Assembly (NCBI RefSeq): GCF_001586255.1
Contig: NZ_CP014544.1
Coordinates: forward strand, 2,759,501 to 2,823,500
Source: Zhongshania aliphaticivorans
Lineage (GTDB): Bacteria; Pseudomonadota; Gammaproteobacteria; Pseudomonadales; Spongiibacteraceae
Length of the DNA stretch: 64,000 nt
Direction: 5' to 3'
Shown piece by piece: positions 17,277 through 26,465 of the stretch (positions are counted from its first letter, which is position 1; the number at the start of each line of letters is the position of its first letter). The position numbers and the translations under genes are program-made. The notes beneath the pieces are model-generated. The model did not search any database. It saw only the letters and a program-made list of their open reading frames with translations, and was not told the origin of the DNA.

Positions 17277-18089
17277 TTAACGGCTTTCACTGTTACCCTG
17301 CTGCATATACGCTTTATACAATAGGTACTCTTCAGACTTAGGGTATAAATTCTTGAGTGCCAGCGCAAAACTCGCATGGGTATTTTTGTCATCAAATTTA
17401 TCGGCAAGGCGGATCCCTAACCACAGCGCACTCGCTGATTGATTGACATTTTTAGTGCGAAACGCATCGTAATAGCGCTGGGCTTCGGCAAAACGGCCCA
17501 TACGAAAATACACTTCGGCTAAGGACATCAGGACATTGGCGTCGTCACCCTGCATCAAAAACGCGCGCTTGAATGCTTCCTCAGCTTTTGGCAGTTCGTT
17601 CAACTGCATATAGCAGCGGCCGAGATTGACAAACGCCTCAACCCGTTTTTCGTAGAGCAATTCCTGCACCACTATCTCGAGCTGGCTCGCCGCTTCTGCA
17701 TAACGACCTCGCGCATACAAAAAAGCCGCGTAATTATTGCGAACCCGAGACACTTTCGGCGCCGTGGCAATTGAGCGCTGATAGTATTTTTCTGCCATTT
17801 CGAGCTCGCCGGTATTCTGAAATACCAGCGCTAAGGCTTCTAATGTTTCCGGGTTGTTTTTGTCTTTTTCTTCGACATACTGCAAATGTCGCTTGGCCTG
17901 ATTCCAGTTGCCCTGGGAAATATAATTCCGTGCCAGCTGAAGAGATGTATCAAAGGCCTTTTGTTCGTCTTTTTTAGAGGCGAAGCCTCCATTTTTGGTC
18001 GTTACACAGCCATGTATCGATGCTGTAGCGACCACGACAAACAAGACCCGGGCTAATACGGTGATGCCTTTTATTCTTAACCACGACAT
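17277..18089 (-). CDS. pilW: type IV pilus biogenesis/stability lipoprotein PilW (PilF)
   Basis: A 270-residue lipoprotein with signal peptide and lipobox IHGC (C28). The mature part is made of TPR repeats, for example NPETLEALALVFQNTGELEMAEKYY and DDANVLMSLAEVYFRMGRFAEAQRYY regions. In Pseudomonas (PilF) it is the pilotin that guides the secretin PilQ to the outer membrane; in Neisseria the homologue is PilW. No other pilus gene is nearby, but the rlmN-pilF-rodZ-ispG order is standard for these bacteria. Confidence 0.92.
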   Translation of the reverse strand: MSWLRIKGITVLARVLFVVVATASIHGCVTTKNGGFASKKDEQKAFDTSLQLARNYISQGNWNQAKRHLQYVEEKDKNNPETLEALALVFQNTGELEMAEKYYQRSIATAPKVSRVRNNYAAFLYARGRYAEAASQLEIVVQELLYEKRVEAFVNLGRCYMQLNELPKAEEAFKRAFLMQGDDANVLMSLAEVYFRMGRFAEAQRYYDAFRTKNVNQSASALWLGIRLADKFDDKNTHASFALALKNLYPKSEEYLLYKAYMQQGNSESR

Positions 18090-18110
18090 GCAGTACGCTC
18101 CCTTAAAAAT

Positions 18111-19271
18111 TTAAACTAGACGAATTGGCTGCGCTAGCTCTGCCTTTTGGCGATGACGCTCACTGCGTTTGGTGCGATCTTGAACCTGACCGGCTAATTG
18201 GCCACAGGCGGCGTCAATATCATCGCCCCGCGGGGTCCGCACGGTCGTTACATAACCCGCCTCGGTCATCACCAGCCAAAAACGATTCACCGCATTATTG
18301 CTTGGACGCTTATAGTTCGACAGCGAAAACGGATTAAAGGGGATTAAATTAACTTTGCACGGCAAGTCTCGCAACACCTCGGCCAACTCTTTGGCATGCT
18401 CGACACCGTCGTTAACACCTGCAATCAAAGTGTATTCAATGGTCACAACACGATGGGTATCATCTTGTTTAGCAATATAGCGCTTACTTGCTGCAAGTAA
18501 TTCGGCAATGGGGTATTTTTTGTTAATAGGCACTAACTGGCTGCGCAATTCGTCATTGGGCGCGTGTAGTGAAATGGCCAGCGACACAGTCGACACATCC
18601 CCGAGCTTATCCAACATGGGCACCACACCAGAGGTGCTGAGGGTTACCCGGCGCTTTGACAAACCATAACCGAAGTCGTCGAGCATCAAGCTCATCGCTT
18701 CGACCACATTGTCGAAATTCAGCAGCGGCTCACCCATACCCATCATGACCACATTAGTCACGATGCGCTTATTGCCATTATTAAAGCCGTCATAGGATTT
18801 AATCGCCAACCACACCTGACCGATAATTTCGGCGGCAGTAAGGTCGCGCATAAAGCCCTGTTTGCCCGTTGCGCAAAAGCTGCAATCCAGACTACAGCCA
18901 ACCTGAGAGGACACACATAGGGTGCCGCGTTGGCCGTCGGGAATTAAAACAGCCTCAACAAGGTTATTACCACCCACTTCTACCGCCCATTTACGGGTTC
19001 CGTCGATAGAGTCGAGTTGTTTAACCACCGTGGGAGGACGAATCTCGGCAAGCTCCTGAAGCTTGGCCCGCAAGGGTTTGCCGAGATTGGTCATCTCATC
19101 AAAATTGTCGATCCCCGAGTGGTGTATCCACTTGAGGATCTGCTGGGCACGAAATGGCTTTTCACCGATAGAGCTGAGGTAAGCCTCCATATTCTTGCGT
19201 GACATGCCGAGTAAATTTACTCGGGGCTGCTGCACAAGTTCGGTGATTTCGGTTTGATTTTCTGATGCCAT
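18111..19271 (-). CDS. rlmN: 23S rRNA A2503/tRNA A37 C2-methyltransferase RlmN
   Basis: A 386-residue radical-SAM enzyme. The cluster motif [11 protein letters not shown] gives C126, C130 and C133; [10 protein letters not shown] follows; the methyl-carrying cysteine is in DIDAACGQL near the C-terminus. It methylates C2 of A2503 in 23S rRNA and of A37 in some tRNAs. The frame extends to a TTG at 19286, but the ATG at 19271 has AGGG upstream and is preferred. ndk lies 30 bases upstream on the same strand. Confidence 0.96.
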   Translation of the reverse strand: MASENQTEITELVQQPRVNLLGMSRKNMEAYLSSIGEKPFRAQQILKWIHHSGIDNFDEMTNLGKPLRAKLQELAEIRPPTVVKQLDSIDGTRKWAVEVGGNNLVEAVLIPDGQRGTLCVSSQVGCSLDCSFCATGKQGFMRDLTAAEIIGQVWLAIKSYDGFNNGNKRIVTNVVMMGMGEPLLNFDNVVEAMSLMLDDFGYGLSKRRVTLSTSGVVPMLDKLGDVSTVSLAISLHAPNDELRSQLVPINKKYPIAELLAASKRYIAKQDDTHRVVTIEYTLIAGVNDGVEHAKELAEVLRDLPCKVNLIPFNPFSLSNYKRPSNNAVNRFWLVMTEAGYVTTVRTPRGDDIDAACGQLAGQVQDRTKRSERHRQKAELAQPIRLV

Positions 19272-19301
19272 TATCGTGCCCTGCAATGAGTGTGAACCTA
19301 A

Positions 19302-19730
19302 TTAAACGCGGTCGCACAGCTCACTGGTAGCGAAAAAGAACGCGATTTCCCGCGCTGCAGATTCTTCTGAGTCAGAACCATGTACCGCATTGGCATCAAT
19401 AGATTCAGCGAAATCAGCGCGGATAGTGCCCGCAGCGGCTTCTTTAGGGTTGGTTGCCCCCATCAGATCGCGATTTTTCAATACCGCGCCTTCGCCTTCC
19501 AGAACTTGCACAGTTACAGGACCAGAAGTCATGAAATCAATCAGCGCTGGGAAGAAAGGACGACCTTTGTGCTCAGCATAGAAGCCTTCAGCTTGATCGC
19601 GGCTTAAACGCAGCATTTTCGCTGCAACAATACGTAAACCGGCTTTTTCAAAACGGCTGTAAATTTCACCAATAACGTTTTTGCTAACAGCATCAGGCTT
19701 GGCTATGGAAAGGGTGCGTTGAACGCCCAT
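19302..19730 (-). CDS. ndk: nucleoside diphosphate kinase
   Basis: A 142-residue complete enzyme, the usual size. It has [12 protein letters not shown]-like N-terminus ([15 protein letters not shown]) and the phosphohistidine motif NAVHGSDS, whose histidine carries the phosphate between nucleotides. It equalises cellular NTP pools. The gene has its own candidate -10 box and a palindrome in the leader (see 19763-19800), and is separated from iscX by 185 bases, so it probably starts a transcription unit that continues into rlmN. Confidence 0.97.
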   Translation of the reverse strand: MGVQRTLSIAKPDAVSKNVIGEIYSRFEKAGLRIVAAKMLRLSRDQAEGFYAEHKGRPFFPALIDFMTSGPVTVQVLEGEGAVLKNRDLMGATNPKEAAAGTIRADFAESIDANAVHGSDSEESAAREIAFFFATSELCDRV

Positions 19731-19762
19731 CGGTCTTTCTCCAAAAAGTAGAACAATAACAA

Positions 19763-19800
19763 CGGGTAATTTACCCGGCGCGAAAAATCGTCGAATTATA
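19763..19800 (-). promoter_or_regulatory. candidate ndk promoter -10 with leader palindrome
   Basis: Read on the minus strand, TATAAT (19795-19800) is a perfect -10 hexamer, with no convincing -35 at 16-18 bases. Between it and the ndk start lies CGGGTAA-T-TTACCCG (19763-19777), a perfect 7-1-7 palindrome. Its spacer of one base is too short for an RNA hairpin loop without opening the inner pairs, so a protein-binding site is also possible. Confidence 0.4.
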
Positions 19801-19915
19801 CGCGTATTAGAGTCAAATAGGTACGCGAGTGAGGCTCAGACAGCGGGATATGGCATGGGTTTCGGCCCAGAATGGTTTTTCTACCGGAATTAACCCTACG
19901 CCGTCGCCTTTAAAC

Positions 19916-20116
19916 TTAATCTTGCTCGTCGAGCCACGCGGTTTGAATCGCTTCAAGCACTTTTTCACCGCTGCGCTTTGGGTCATCATCAAAATCGTCG
20001 AGCTCAATCACCCATTGCCGCAAATCGACGAAATTAACGTAAGTTGGATCAACATCGGGGAATTTCTCTGCCAACTCAATCCCAATATCCAGTACATCTG
20101 TCCACTTTAAGCCCAT
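19916..20116 (-). CDS. iscX: Fe-S assembly protein IscX
   Basis: A 66-residue acidic protein, the exact length of E. coli IscX. It begins MGLKWTDVLDIGIEL, has FPDVDPTYVNFVDL and ends AIQTAWLDEQD. IscX binds IscS on the same face as frataxin and modulates cluster assembly rate. The ATG at 20116 has GAGG upstream; the longer frame adds seven residues that do not fit the family. It is the last gene of the isc operon, 36 bases after fdx. Confidence 0.95.
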   Translation of the reverse strand: MGLKWTDVLDIGIELAEKFPDVDPTYVNFVDLRQWVIELDDFDDDPKRSGEKVLEAIQTAWLDEQD

Positions 20117-20152
20117 ACCCAGCCTCTCTTTAAGCACACGCCCTGCGGGCCA

Positions 20153-20491
20153 TTAATGTTGTTCAGACACCATGTTAATCGTGTAGCGAGGAATCTCGAC
20201 CACCAAGTCGCGATCGGTTACCACAGCCTGACAGCTGAGACGCGAATCCGGCTCTAAGCCCCAGGCCTTATCTAACATATCTTCTTCAAGCTCGTCGGCC
20301 TCATTCAGCGACTCTATACCCTCGCGAACAATGACATGGCAGGTCGTGCAGGCACAGGATTTCTCGCAGGCATGCTCGATGTGTATGCCATTGGCGAGCA
20401 TAACATCGCAAATGGTTTCGCCACTGGTGGCTTCAATTACGTCGCCCTCAGGGCACAGTGCTTCGTTTGGCAATACTATGATGCGCGGCAT
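20153..20491 (-). CDS. fdx: ISC-type 2Fe-2S ferredoxin
   Basis: A 112-residue adrenodoxin-type ferredoxin. HACEKSCACTTCHVI provides three cluster ligands (C42, C48, C51) and RLSCQAV the fourth. It donates electrons during cluster assembly on IscU. It is placed between hscA and iscX as in other isc operons; the hscA stop is 10 bases upstream. Confidence 0.96.
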   Translation of the reverse strand: MPRIIVLPNEALCPEGDVIEATSGETICDVMLANGIHIEHACEKSCACTTCHVIVREGIESLNEADELEEDMLDKAWGLEPDSRLSCQAVVTDRDLVVEIPRYTINMVSEQH

Positions 20492-20501
20492 CGTGACATC
20501 C

Positions 20502-22361
20502 TTACAATTCGTCTACTCGCCGGCCGGCGAGTGCTTGGTTAATACTGGCGTCCATACGCCGCTCGGCAAACAACTCACTGGCCTTGCCAACGATTTCAAT
20601 ATGCTTGGCAATACTGGCCACAGTGCCCTGCTCACGCTCGTGGTGCAGAGTTTCCATTTTAGCCAATAAATCCTGCTGCTCCGCCTCGCTAAGCATGGCT
20701 TCGCCGTCTTGCAACAGCGCCGCTGACAAAGCCTGTAATAAAGAGTCCGCTTCAATTTGCTGCTCACGCAGAGCGCGGGCGTCTTTGTCGTCTGCCGCCG
20801 CTTCCCAGGAAGACTTGAGCATGTCGGCAATATCGGTGTCATTCAAACCATAAGCAGGCTTCACCGCAATATGGCTTTCGACCCCAGTACTCTCTTCGGT
20901 GGCAAACACCTGTAACAAACCGTCGGCATCAACCTGAAACTTTACTTTGATCCGGGCCGCGCCCGCCACCATAGGCGGTATACCCTGCAACTCAAAGCGC
21001 GCCAGCGAGCGGCAATCTTCAACCAACTCGCGCTCGCCTTGCACCACATGAATGGCCATGGCGGTTTGACCGTCTTTAAACGTGGTAAATTCCTGCGCCA
21101 TCGCCACGGGAATTGTGGTGTTACGGTGAATTACCTTCTCCGTCAGGCCGCCCATGGTCTCGATACCCAAGGACAACGGGATCACATCGAGCAGCAACAT
21201 TTCGTCGCCACTGCGATTCCCCACCAATTGATCCGCCTGCAGGGCCGCACCCAAAGCAACAACCCGGTCAGGGTCTAAATCGACCAAGGGCTCGCGACCA
21301 AACCACTGCGCTACCCGCTCGCGCACGCGGGGCACCCGCGTGGAGCCGCCGACCATCACCACATTGGCGATGTCTTCGCTGCGCAATTTGGCATCGCGCA
21401 GCGCGCGCTTGCAGGCGCGAATCGCCGTGTCGATCAAGGGGTCAACCAAGCTATTAAACTGCTCGCGGCTAAGGCTTTGATTCAAATCGCCTAACACCAC
21501 GTTTACAGTTTCCGCATCACTTAAGGCTTCCTTAGCCTGACGTGCAGCAGTTAATAAGCTGCGCTGCTGAAACATGTCGAGATTTTCTAAACCTGTTGCA
21601 GCAACAAACCAGTCGGCAATCGCATGATCGAAATCATCGCCGCCCAAAGCAGAATCGCCGCCGGTAGACAGCACTTCAAACACACCTTTGGTGAGCTGCA
21701 ACACCGAAATATCGAAGGTTCCGCCACCCAAATCAAATACCGCAATCGCCATTTCATCTTGCTGATCAAGGCCGTAAGCCACTGCCGCGGCAGTTGGCTC
21801 ATTGAGCAGCCGCAAGACATGAATTCCGGCAATTTTAGCAGCGTCTTTAGTGGCTTGACGCTGAGCGTCGTCAAAGTATGCAGGTACGGTAATAACCGCA
21901 CCCGTCAGTTCGCCACCGAGCGTCTCTTCCGCCCGAGCGGCGAGACTCCTTAAAATTTCTGCCGACACTTGCACCGGCGATATATCACCAGCACGAGTGC
22001 GAATTTTGACCATATCCTGCCCCTGATCCAGCAATTCATAAGGCAGCATTTTTGCCCCGGAAGCCGCCGCGCAATCAGCAAAGGAGCGCCCCATAAAGCG
22101 CTTTACGGACATCAGGGTATTACTCGGGTCGGCACTTGCGCCGGCCAAGGCAGCCGCGCCCACTAAGGTTTCTCCGGTCTCAGCGTAATACACAGCCGAC
22201 GGCAATAGATGCTCGCCACCGAGGTCTGCCAAGGTATCTGCGTGGGCATTGCGGACACTGGCAACCAGCGAATTGGTGGTTCCCAGATCAATTCCCACCG
22301 CCAGCTTACGCTGGTGCGGTTCAGGGGTTTGTCCAGGTTCTGATATTTGCATCAAGGCCAT
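20502..22361 (-). CDS. hscA: Fe-S assembly Hsp70-type chaperone HscA
   Basis: A 619-residue Hsp70 homologue. [15 protein letters not shown] opens the ATPase domain, [17 protein letters not shown] and [15 protein letters not shown] follow, and [14 protein letters not shown] closes it; the C-terminal half is the substrate-binding domain. HscA with HscB recognises IscU and drives cluster transfer. The size matches HscA rather than DnaK (about 640). The gene follows hscB by 39 bases. Another in-frame ATG is present at 22352; the first was kept. Confidence 0.96.
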   Translation of the reverse strand: MALMQISEPGQTPEPHQRKLAVGIDLGTTNSLVASVRNAHADTLADLGGEHLLPSAVYYAETGETLVGAAALAGASADPSNTLMSVKRFMGRSFADCAAASGAKMLPYELLDQGQDMVKIRTRAGDISPVQVSAEILRSLAARAEETLGGELTGAVITVPAYFDDAQRQATKDAAKIAGIHVLRLLNEPTAAAVAYGLDQQDEMAIAVFDLGGGTFDISVLQLTKGVFEVLSTGGDSALGGDDFDHAIADWFVAATGLENLDMFQQRSLLTAARQAKEALSDAETVNVVLGDLNQSLSREQFNSLVDPLIDTAIRACKRALRDAKLRSEDIANVVMVGGSTRVPRVRERVAQWFGREPLVDLDPDRVVALGAALQADQLVGNRSGDEMLLLDVIPLSLGIETMGGLTEKVIHRNTTIPVAMAQEFTTFKDGQTAMAIHVVQGERELVEDCRSLARFELQGIPPMVAGAARIKVKFQVDADGLLQVFATEESTGVESHIAVKPAYGLNDTDIADMLKSSWEAAADDKDARALREQQIEADSLLQALSAALLQDGEAMLSEAEQQDLLAKMETLHHEREQGTVASIAKHIEIVGKASELFAERRMDASINQALAGRRVDEL

Positions 22362-22400
22362 AAGTGGTTTCTGAACTCCCGGCGATTTTCACGCCTTTTA

Positions 22401-22940
22401 TCAGTAGTCGAGCAATTCGCTCTCTTTCAGTTCAGCTTCGCTGCGCAGTTTTTCTAAAAACTGGAGCTTGGCGTAAGCCGCCAAAGCCAAATCGAACTGC
22501 TGTTGATTATACGCTTGCGAAAAAGCCTCTTTCTGACTCTTCGCCGCCTGATCAAGGTCGCGATAAAATACATCTAGCGCTTGCTCAGGATCTTTTGCAT
22601 CCTGTAATTCTGACAGCTCTTCACGGAGCTGCATTTGCTGCATCAAAAACTCCGGATCCTGAAAAGTAGTCGAGGACATATCACTGTTCACGCCCGCCAA
22701 TTTCAGCAAATAGGCAGCCCGCCGCGTGGGCGACACCAAGGTTTCGTATGCTTCATTGATAAACGAGGACTGTTGCACCGCCATGCGCAAATCACGCTCG
22801 GAGCCACTGGCAAAACGATCGGGGTGCGCCTCGCGCTGCAGCGCGCGATAACTGCTGGTCAGGGCCGAGATATCAAGCTCATAGGCCTGAGGCACCGCCA
22901 ACAGCGCAAAGTAATTTTCTTGGGGATTAAATACAGACAT
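22401..22940 (-). CDS. hscB: Fe-S assembly co-chaperone HscB
   Basis: A 179-residue J-domain protein. The J domain spans about residues 4-76, with the HPD motif in REAHPDRFA, and the C-terminal domain is the three-helix IscU-binding unit. It stimulates HscA ATPase and delivers IscU. It lies between iscA and hscA, in the canonical order. Confidence 0.95.
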   Translation of the reverse strand: MSVFNPQENYFALLAVPQAYELDISALTSSYRALQREAHPDRFASGSERDLRMAVQQSSFINEAYETLVSPTRRAAYLLKLAGVNSDMSSTTFQDPEFLMQQMQLREELSELQDAKDPEQALDVFYRDLDQAAKSQKEAFSQAYNQQQFDLALAAYAKLQFLEKLRSEAELKESELLDY

Positions 22941-22964
22941 AGGTATTGGCCAGCCAGCAGGCCG

Positions 22965-23288
22965 CTAGACGGTGAAGCTCTCACCGCAGCCACACTCAGC
23001 CGACACATTGGGGTTGTTAAATTTCAAGCCTTCATTGAGACCTTCTTTAACAAAGTCCAATTCGGTGCCGTCTAAATAAACCATGCTTTTAGGGTCGATA
23101 TACACCGCAGCGCCGTCTTTTTCAAAAACCTGATCTTCGGCTTGAGGTTCGTCGACAAACTCCAATACATAGGCCATACCGGAGCAGCCGGAAGTCCGCA
23201 CACCAATGCGAATTCCCAAACCCCGGCCACGGCCGAGCATTTGCTTTTTAATGTGACTAGCTGCTGCACTGCTTACTGAAACTGGCAT
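22965..23288 (-). CDS. iscA: A-type Fe-S carrier IscA
   Basis: A 107-residue A-type carrier. The three conserved cysteines are C35 ([10 protein letters not shown]) and the pair in AECGCGESF near the C-terminus (C99, C101). It carries iron or Fe-S clusters to apo-proteins. It is in its standard place between iscU and hscB. Confidence 0.96.
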   Translation of the reverse strand: MPVSVSSAAASHIKKQMLGRGRGLGIRIGVRTSGCSGMAYVLEFVDEPQAEDQVFEKDGAAVYIDPKSMVYLDGTELDFVKEGLNEGLKFNNPNVSAECGCGESFTV

Positions 23289-23323
23289 GCACTCTCCCCT
23301 AATATCTAATGCGAGCGATCAAA

Positions 23324-23710
23324 TCAGGATACGGTTCGTTTCTGACGGTAGTCAGCAACCGCAGCCTTAATCGCATCTTCTGCCAAGACTGAACAGTGAA
23401 TTTTCACTGGTGGCAGCGCCAATTCTTGGGCAATTTCGGTGTTTTTAATTTGCGCCGCCTCGTCAAGGGTCTTGCCCTTAACCCACTCAGTGAGTAGCGA
23501 GCTAGACGCAATTGCCGAGCCGCAACCGTAGGTTTTAAACTTGGCATCTTCAATAATGCCCTGTTCATTTACCTTGATTTGCAGACGCATTACGTCACCG
23601 CAAGCCGGCGCGCCGACCATACCGGTGCCGATTTCATCCGCGCTGTCGTCAAACTTACCGACGTTACGTGGATTCTCGTAATGATCGAGTACTTTTTCGC
23701 TATAGGCCAT
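23324..23710 (-). CDS. iscU: Fe-S cluster scaffold IscU
   Basis: A 128-residue scaffold on which [2Fe-2S] clusters are built. Ligands C37 (GAPACGD), C63 (YGCGSAIASSS), H105 and C106 (KIHCSVLAED) are all present at the E. coli positions. The HscA recognition motif LPPVK precedes H105. It follows iscS by 26 bases. Confidence 0.98.
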   Translation of the reverse strand: MAYSEKVLDHYENPRNVGKFDDSADEIGTGMVGAPACGDVMRLQIKVNEQGIIEDAKFKTYGCGSAIASSSLLTEWVKGKTLDEAAQIKNTEIAQELALPPVKIHCSVLAEDAIKAAVADYRQKRTVS

Positions 23711-23736
23711 GATCTCGTCCTCTCAATCTGAACAGC

Positions 23737-24951
23737 TTAGTGAGCTGCCCATACAATACTGTCTAAATCGACGCCGTCTTGGTACATATCCCACAGAGGC
23801 GACAATTCCCGTAATTTTTCCACTGCTGCGCGTACCTGCTTAATCGCGTAGTCAACTTCTTCTGCCGTGGTAAAGCGGCCAAAAGAGAAACGCAGTGAAC
23901 TGTGCGCCAACTCGTCGTTCAAGCCCAGCGCACGCAGCACATAAGACGGCTCCAAGCTTGCCGAAGTACAGGCTGAGCCCGATGACACTGCCAAATCTTT
24001 CAGCGACATAATCAGTGATTCACCTTCAACAAAGGCCAAGCTTACGTTGAGGTTACCTGGTAAACGCTGCTCAAAATCACCGTTTACAAATACCTGTTCC
24101 ATGTCTTTTAGGCCGTCCCAAAACTGATTACGCAATGCTAAAGCATGCTCAGCATCTTTGGCCATTTCTAAGCGGCCGAGTTGACAGGCTGCACCCATAC
24201 CCACAATTTGATGGGTTGGCAAAGTACCTGAACGCATGCCGCGCTCGTGGCCACCACCGTGCATTTGCGCCTCTAGGCGAATGCGCGGCTTGCGGCTCAC
24301 ATACAATGCACCAACCCCTTTGGGACCATACATTTTATGAGCCGACATCGACAACAAGTCGATCTTCATGGTCGCCATATCAATAACAACCTTACCCGCT
24401 GTCTGCGCCGCATCAACGTGAAACACTACGCCATTGGCACGACATACTTCGCCAATCGCGGCGACATCATTAATGGTGCCAATTTCATTATTGGCGTGCA
24501 TTATGCTGACCAAAACTGTGTCGTCGCGCAAAGCTGCCGAAATCGCCTCAGCGGTAATTAAACCTTTTTCAGTTGGGTCTAAATAGGTAACCTCAAAACC
24601 TTCGCGCTCTAATTGGCGACAGGTATCAAGCACCGCTTTATGCTCGATTTTGGAGGTAATAATGTGCTTACCTTTTTTACTGTAAAAGTGCGCAGCACCT
24701 TTGATCGCAAGGTTGTTTGACTCGGTAGCACCGGAGGTCCAAACAATTTCACGCGGATCAGCATTGAGCAGGTCGGCCACTTGGCGACGGGCATTCTCAA
24801 CGGCTTCTTCCGCCTTCCAACCAAACATATGCGAGCGTGAGGCCGGGTTACCAAAGGTACCGGTCGTGGTCAAACAAGCCATCATCTGCTCAGCCACACG
24901 AGGATCAACCGGTGTGGTTGCAGAGTAATCTAAATAAATCGGCAATTGCAT
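23737..24951 (-). CDS. iscS: cysteine desulfurase IscS
   Basis: A 404-residue PLP enzyme, the exact E. coli length, that removes sulfur from cysteine for Fe-S clusters, thiolated tRNA and cofactors. [10 protein letters not shown] holds the PLP lysine and [17 protein letters not shown] the persulfide cysteine. The frame opens with a TTG at 24963, but the ATG at 24951 with GGAG upstream is preferred. It lies 48 bases after iscR. Confidence 0.98.
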   Translation of the reverse strand: MQLPIYLDYSATTPVDPRVAEQMMACLTTTGTFGNPASRSHMFGWKAEEAVENARRQVADLLNADPREIVWTSGATESNNLAIKGAAHFYSKKGKHIITSKIEHKAVLDTCRQLEREGFEVTYLDPTEKGLITAEAISAALRDDTVLVSIMHANNEIGTINDVAAIGEVCRANGVVFHVDAAQTAGKVVIDMATMKIDLLSMSAHKMYGPKGVGALYVSRKPRIRLEAQMHGGGHERGMRSGTLPTHQIVGMGAACQLGRLEMAKDAEHALALRNQFWDGLKDMEQVFVNGDFEQRLPGNLNVSLAFVEGESLIMSLKDLAVSSGSACTSASLEPSYVLRALGLNDELAHSSLRFSFGRFTTAEEVDYAIKQVRAAVEKLRELSPLWDMYQDGVDLDSIVWAAH

Positions 24952-24999
24952 ACACTTCTCCAAAATCTCGGTGTGACTACCTCAGCACCGAGCTAATAA

Positions 25000-25476
25000 C
25001 TAATCTACCGCAGTCAGAATAATTGACTGCGCATTGCGCGCCTTTTGTAACTGACGCGCCGAAACCGATTGCACATCGCGCCGCTCAACCAAACTCGCCA
25101 AGCTGATATCGCTTAAAAAATGGTGGATCTGATCACTTAAATCAGTCCACAAATTATGGGTTAAGCAGGTGTGCCCATCCTGACAATCGCTGCTGCCGGC
25201 ACAACCCGTGGCGTCCACCCGCTCATCGACCGCATCAATAATATCGGCAACGAAAATTTCTTCACTGGGGCGACTTAGGCGATAACCACCACCTGGGCCA
25301 CGACTGCTGGAAACCAGTTCTTTGCGGCGCAATTTCGCAAATAGCTGCTCCAGATAGGACAGGGAAATGTCCTGCCGACTAGAGACATCAGCCAAACTTA
25401 TGGGACCTCGGTCGCCGTACAGCGCCAAATCCAGCATCGCTGTAACGGCATAGCGTCCTTTTGTCGTCAATCGCAT
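25000..25476 (-). CDS. iscR: Fe-S cluster-responsive transcriptional regulator IscR
   Basis: A 158-residue Rrf2-family regulator. The N-terminal winged helix ([19 protein letters not shown]) includes the recognition region [13 protein letters not shown]. The cluster ligands are C92, C98, C104 and H107, the same as in E. coli. With a [2Fe-2S] cluster IscR represses its own operon; without it, it controls other genes. It is the first gene of iscRSUA-hscBA-fdx-iscX, and a matching promoter and site lie just upstream. Confidence 0.97.
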   Translation of the reverse strand: MRLTTKGRYAVTAMLDLALYGDRGPISLADVSSRQDISLSYLEQLFAKLRRKELVSSSRGPGGGYRLSRPSEEIFVADIIDAVDERVDATGCAGSSDCQDGHTCLTHNLWTDLSDQIHHFLSDISLASLVERRDVQSVSARQLQKARNAQSIILTAVD

Positions 25477-25503
25477 AGCTATACCCGTTTAATCTACGGT
25501 GCA

Positions 25504-25536
25504 ATTATGCAATAACCTAGCAAAATGGTCAACTAT
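25504..25536 (-). promoter_or_regulatory. isc operon promoter with overlapping type 1 IscR site
   Basis: On the minus strand TTGACC (25527-25532), a 17-base spacer and CATAAT (25504-25509) form a good sigma70 promoter. The 25 bases at 25512-25536 match the E. coli type 1 IscR consensus at about 20 of 25 positions by eye, including the ATA, TTGAC and final TAT blocks. The overlap with the promoter fits autorepression by [2Fe-2S]-IscR. Confidence 0.7.
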
Positions 25537-25587
25537 ATAGCCGAGGAATTTAGTAGGGTTTAAAACGCGCGGGAGCGGCGATTATAA

Positions 25588-26418
25588 TCACTCTGCTCTA
25601 TCAACACCACTATTAGGCGCCGCAGTACCGTCAGCCTCTGCAGACTCATCGGCTTTAGCTTTACGCACCCAGTACTGGGTAGACGTTAAGATGCCTCGCA
25701 AAATATTCACTTCCATTTCATCGAGCCGAGTACGCTGATAAAGACGACGCAGGCGAGTCATTAGCTTCTTAGGTGCTTCTGGACGTAAAAAATTAATATC
25801 CCGCAAGGTTTCCTCAAGATGAACTAAATAGCGCTCTAAGTCTTGAGCCCCAGCCACGGGCACGTCCCAGTCGGCCATATCATTATTATTAAGCTCACCA
25901 CTGAGGTGCTGCATGCGCACTTCGTAGGCCAAAACCTGCACTGCCATCGCTATATTAAGGGAGCTGTATTCTGGATTAGCCGGAATATGCACGTGCAAGT
26001 TACAGCGCTGCAGCTCTTCATTAGTTAAGCCCCGGTCTTCACGTCCAAACACGAGCGCAATTTTATGCCCAGCCGCGGCCTCCGCGTAACCCCGCTCCAT
26101 ACAGTGCCTCGGGTCAAGTAGCGGCCACGGCACAGTGCGCTCTCTGGCACTGGTGCCAATTACCAACTGACAATCGGCAATCGCCTCATCCAGGGTCTCG
26201 CACACCACCGCCGAATTCAATACATCATCGGCACTCGCGGCGCGCCAGGTCGCTTCATCGTGGGGGTATTTACGAGGTTCAACTAGATACAGCTGACTCA
26301 GGCACATATTTTTCATGGCGCGGGCAACTGCGCCAATATTGCCGGGGTGGGAGGTATTCACCAGCACAATGCGGATATTGTCTAGAGGATTTACAGCGGA
26401 TTGTTCTACAGTAGTCAT
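25588..26418 (-). CDS. trmJ: tRNA (cytidine/uridine-32 2'-O) methyltransferase TrmJ
   Basis: A 276-residue SPOUT-class methyltransferase. Near the N-terminus IRIVLVNTSHPGNIGAVARAMKNM and later ALVFGREDRGLTNEEL and PANPEYSSLNIAMAVQVLAYE form the knotted SAM site. The C-terminal part ends in a variable tail. It methylates the ribose of residue 32 in several tRNAs. It lies just upstream of the isc promoter and 47 bases after tilS. Confidence 0.94.
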   Translation of the reverse strand: MTTVEQSAVNPLDNIRIVLVNTSHPGNIGAVARAMKNMCLSQLYLVEPRKYPHDEATWRAASADDVLNSAVVCETLDEAIADCQLVIGTSARERTVPWPLLDPRHCMERGYAEAAAGHKIALVFGREDRGLTNEELQRCNLHVHIPANPEYSSLNIAMAVQVLAYEVRMQHLSGELNNNDMADWDVPVAGAQDLERYLVHLEETLRDINFLRPEAPKKLMTRLRRLYQRTRLDEMEVNILRGILTSTQYWVRKAKADESAEADGTAAPNSGVDRAE

Positions 26419-26465
26419 GGCTGGCGCTCTTTTTACGAGCTGCGCATTCTAGCAGACCCGAGCGA

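Noticed and set aside
19813-20007. A 64-codon minus-strand frame in the iscX-ndk gap
   Set aside because: It overlaps iscX in another frame and has no ribosome site or recognisable features.
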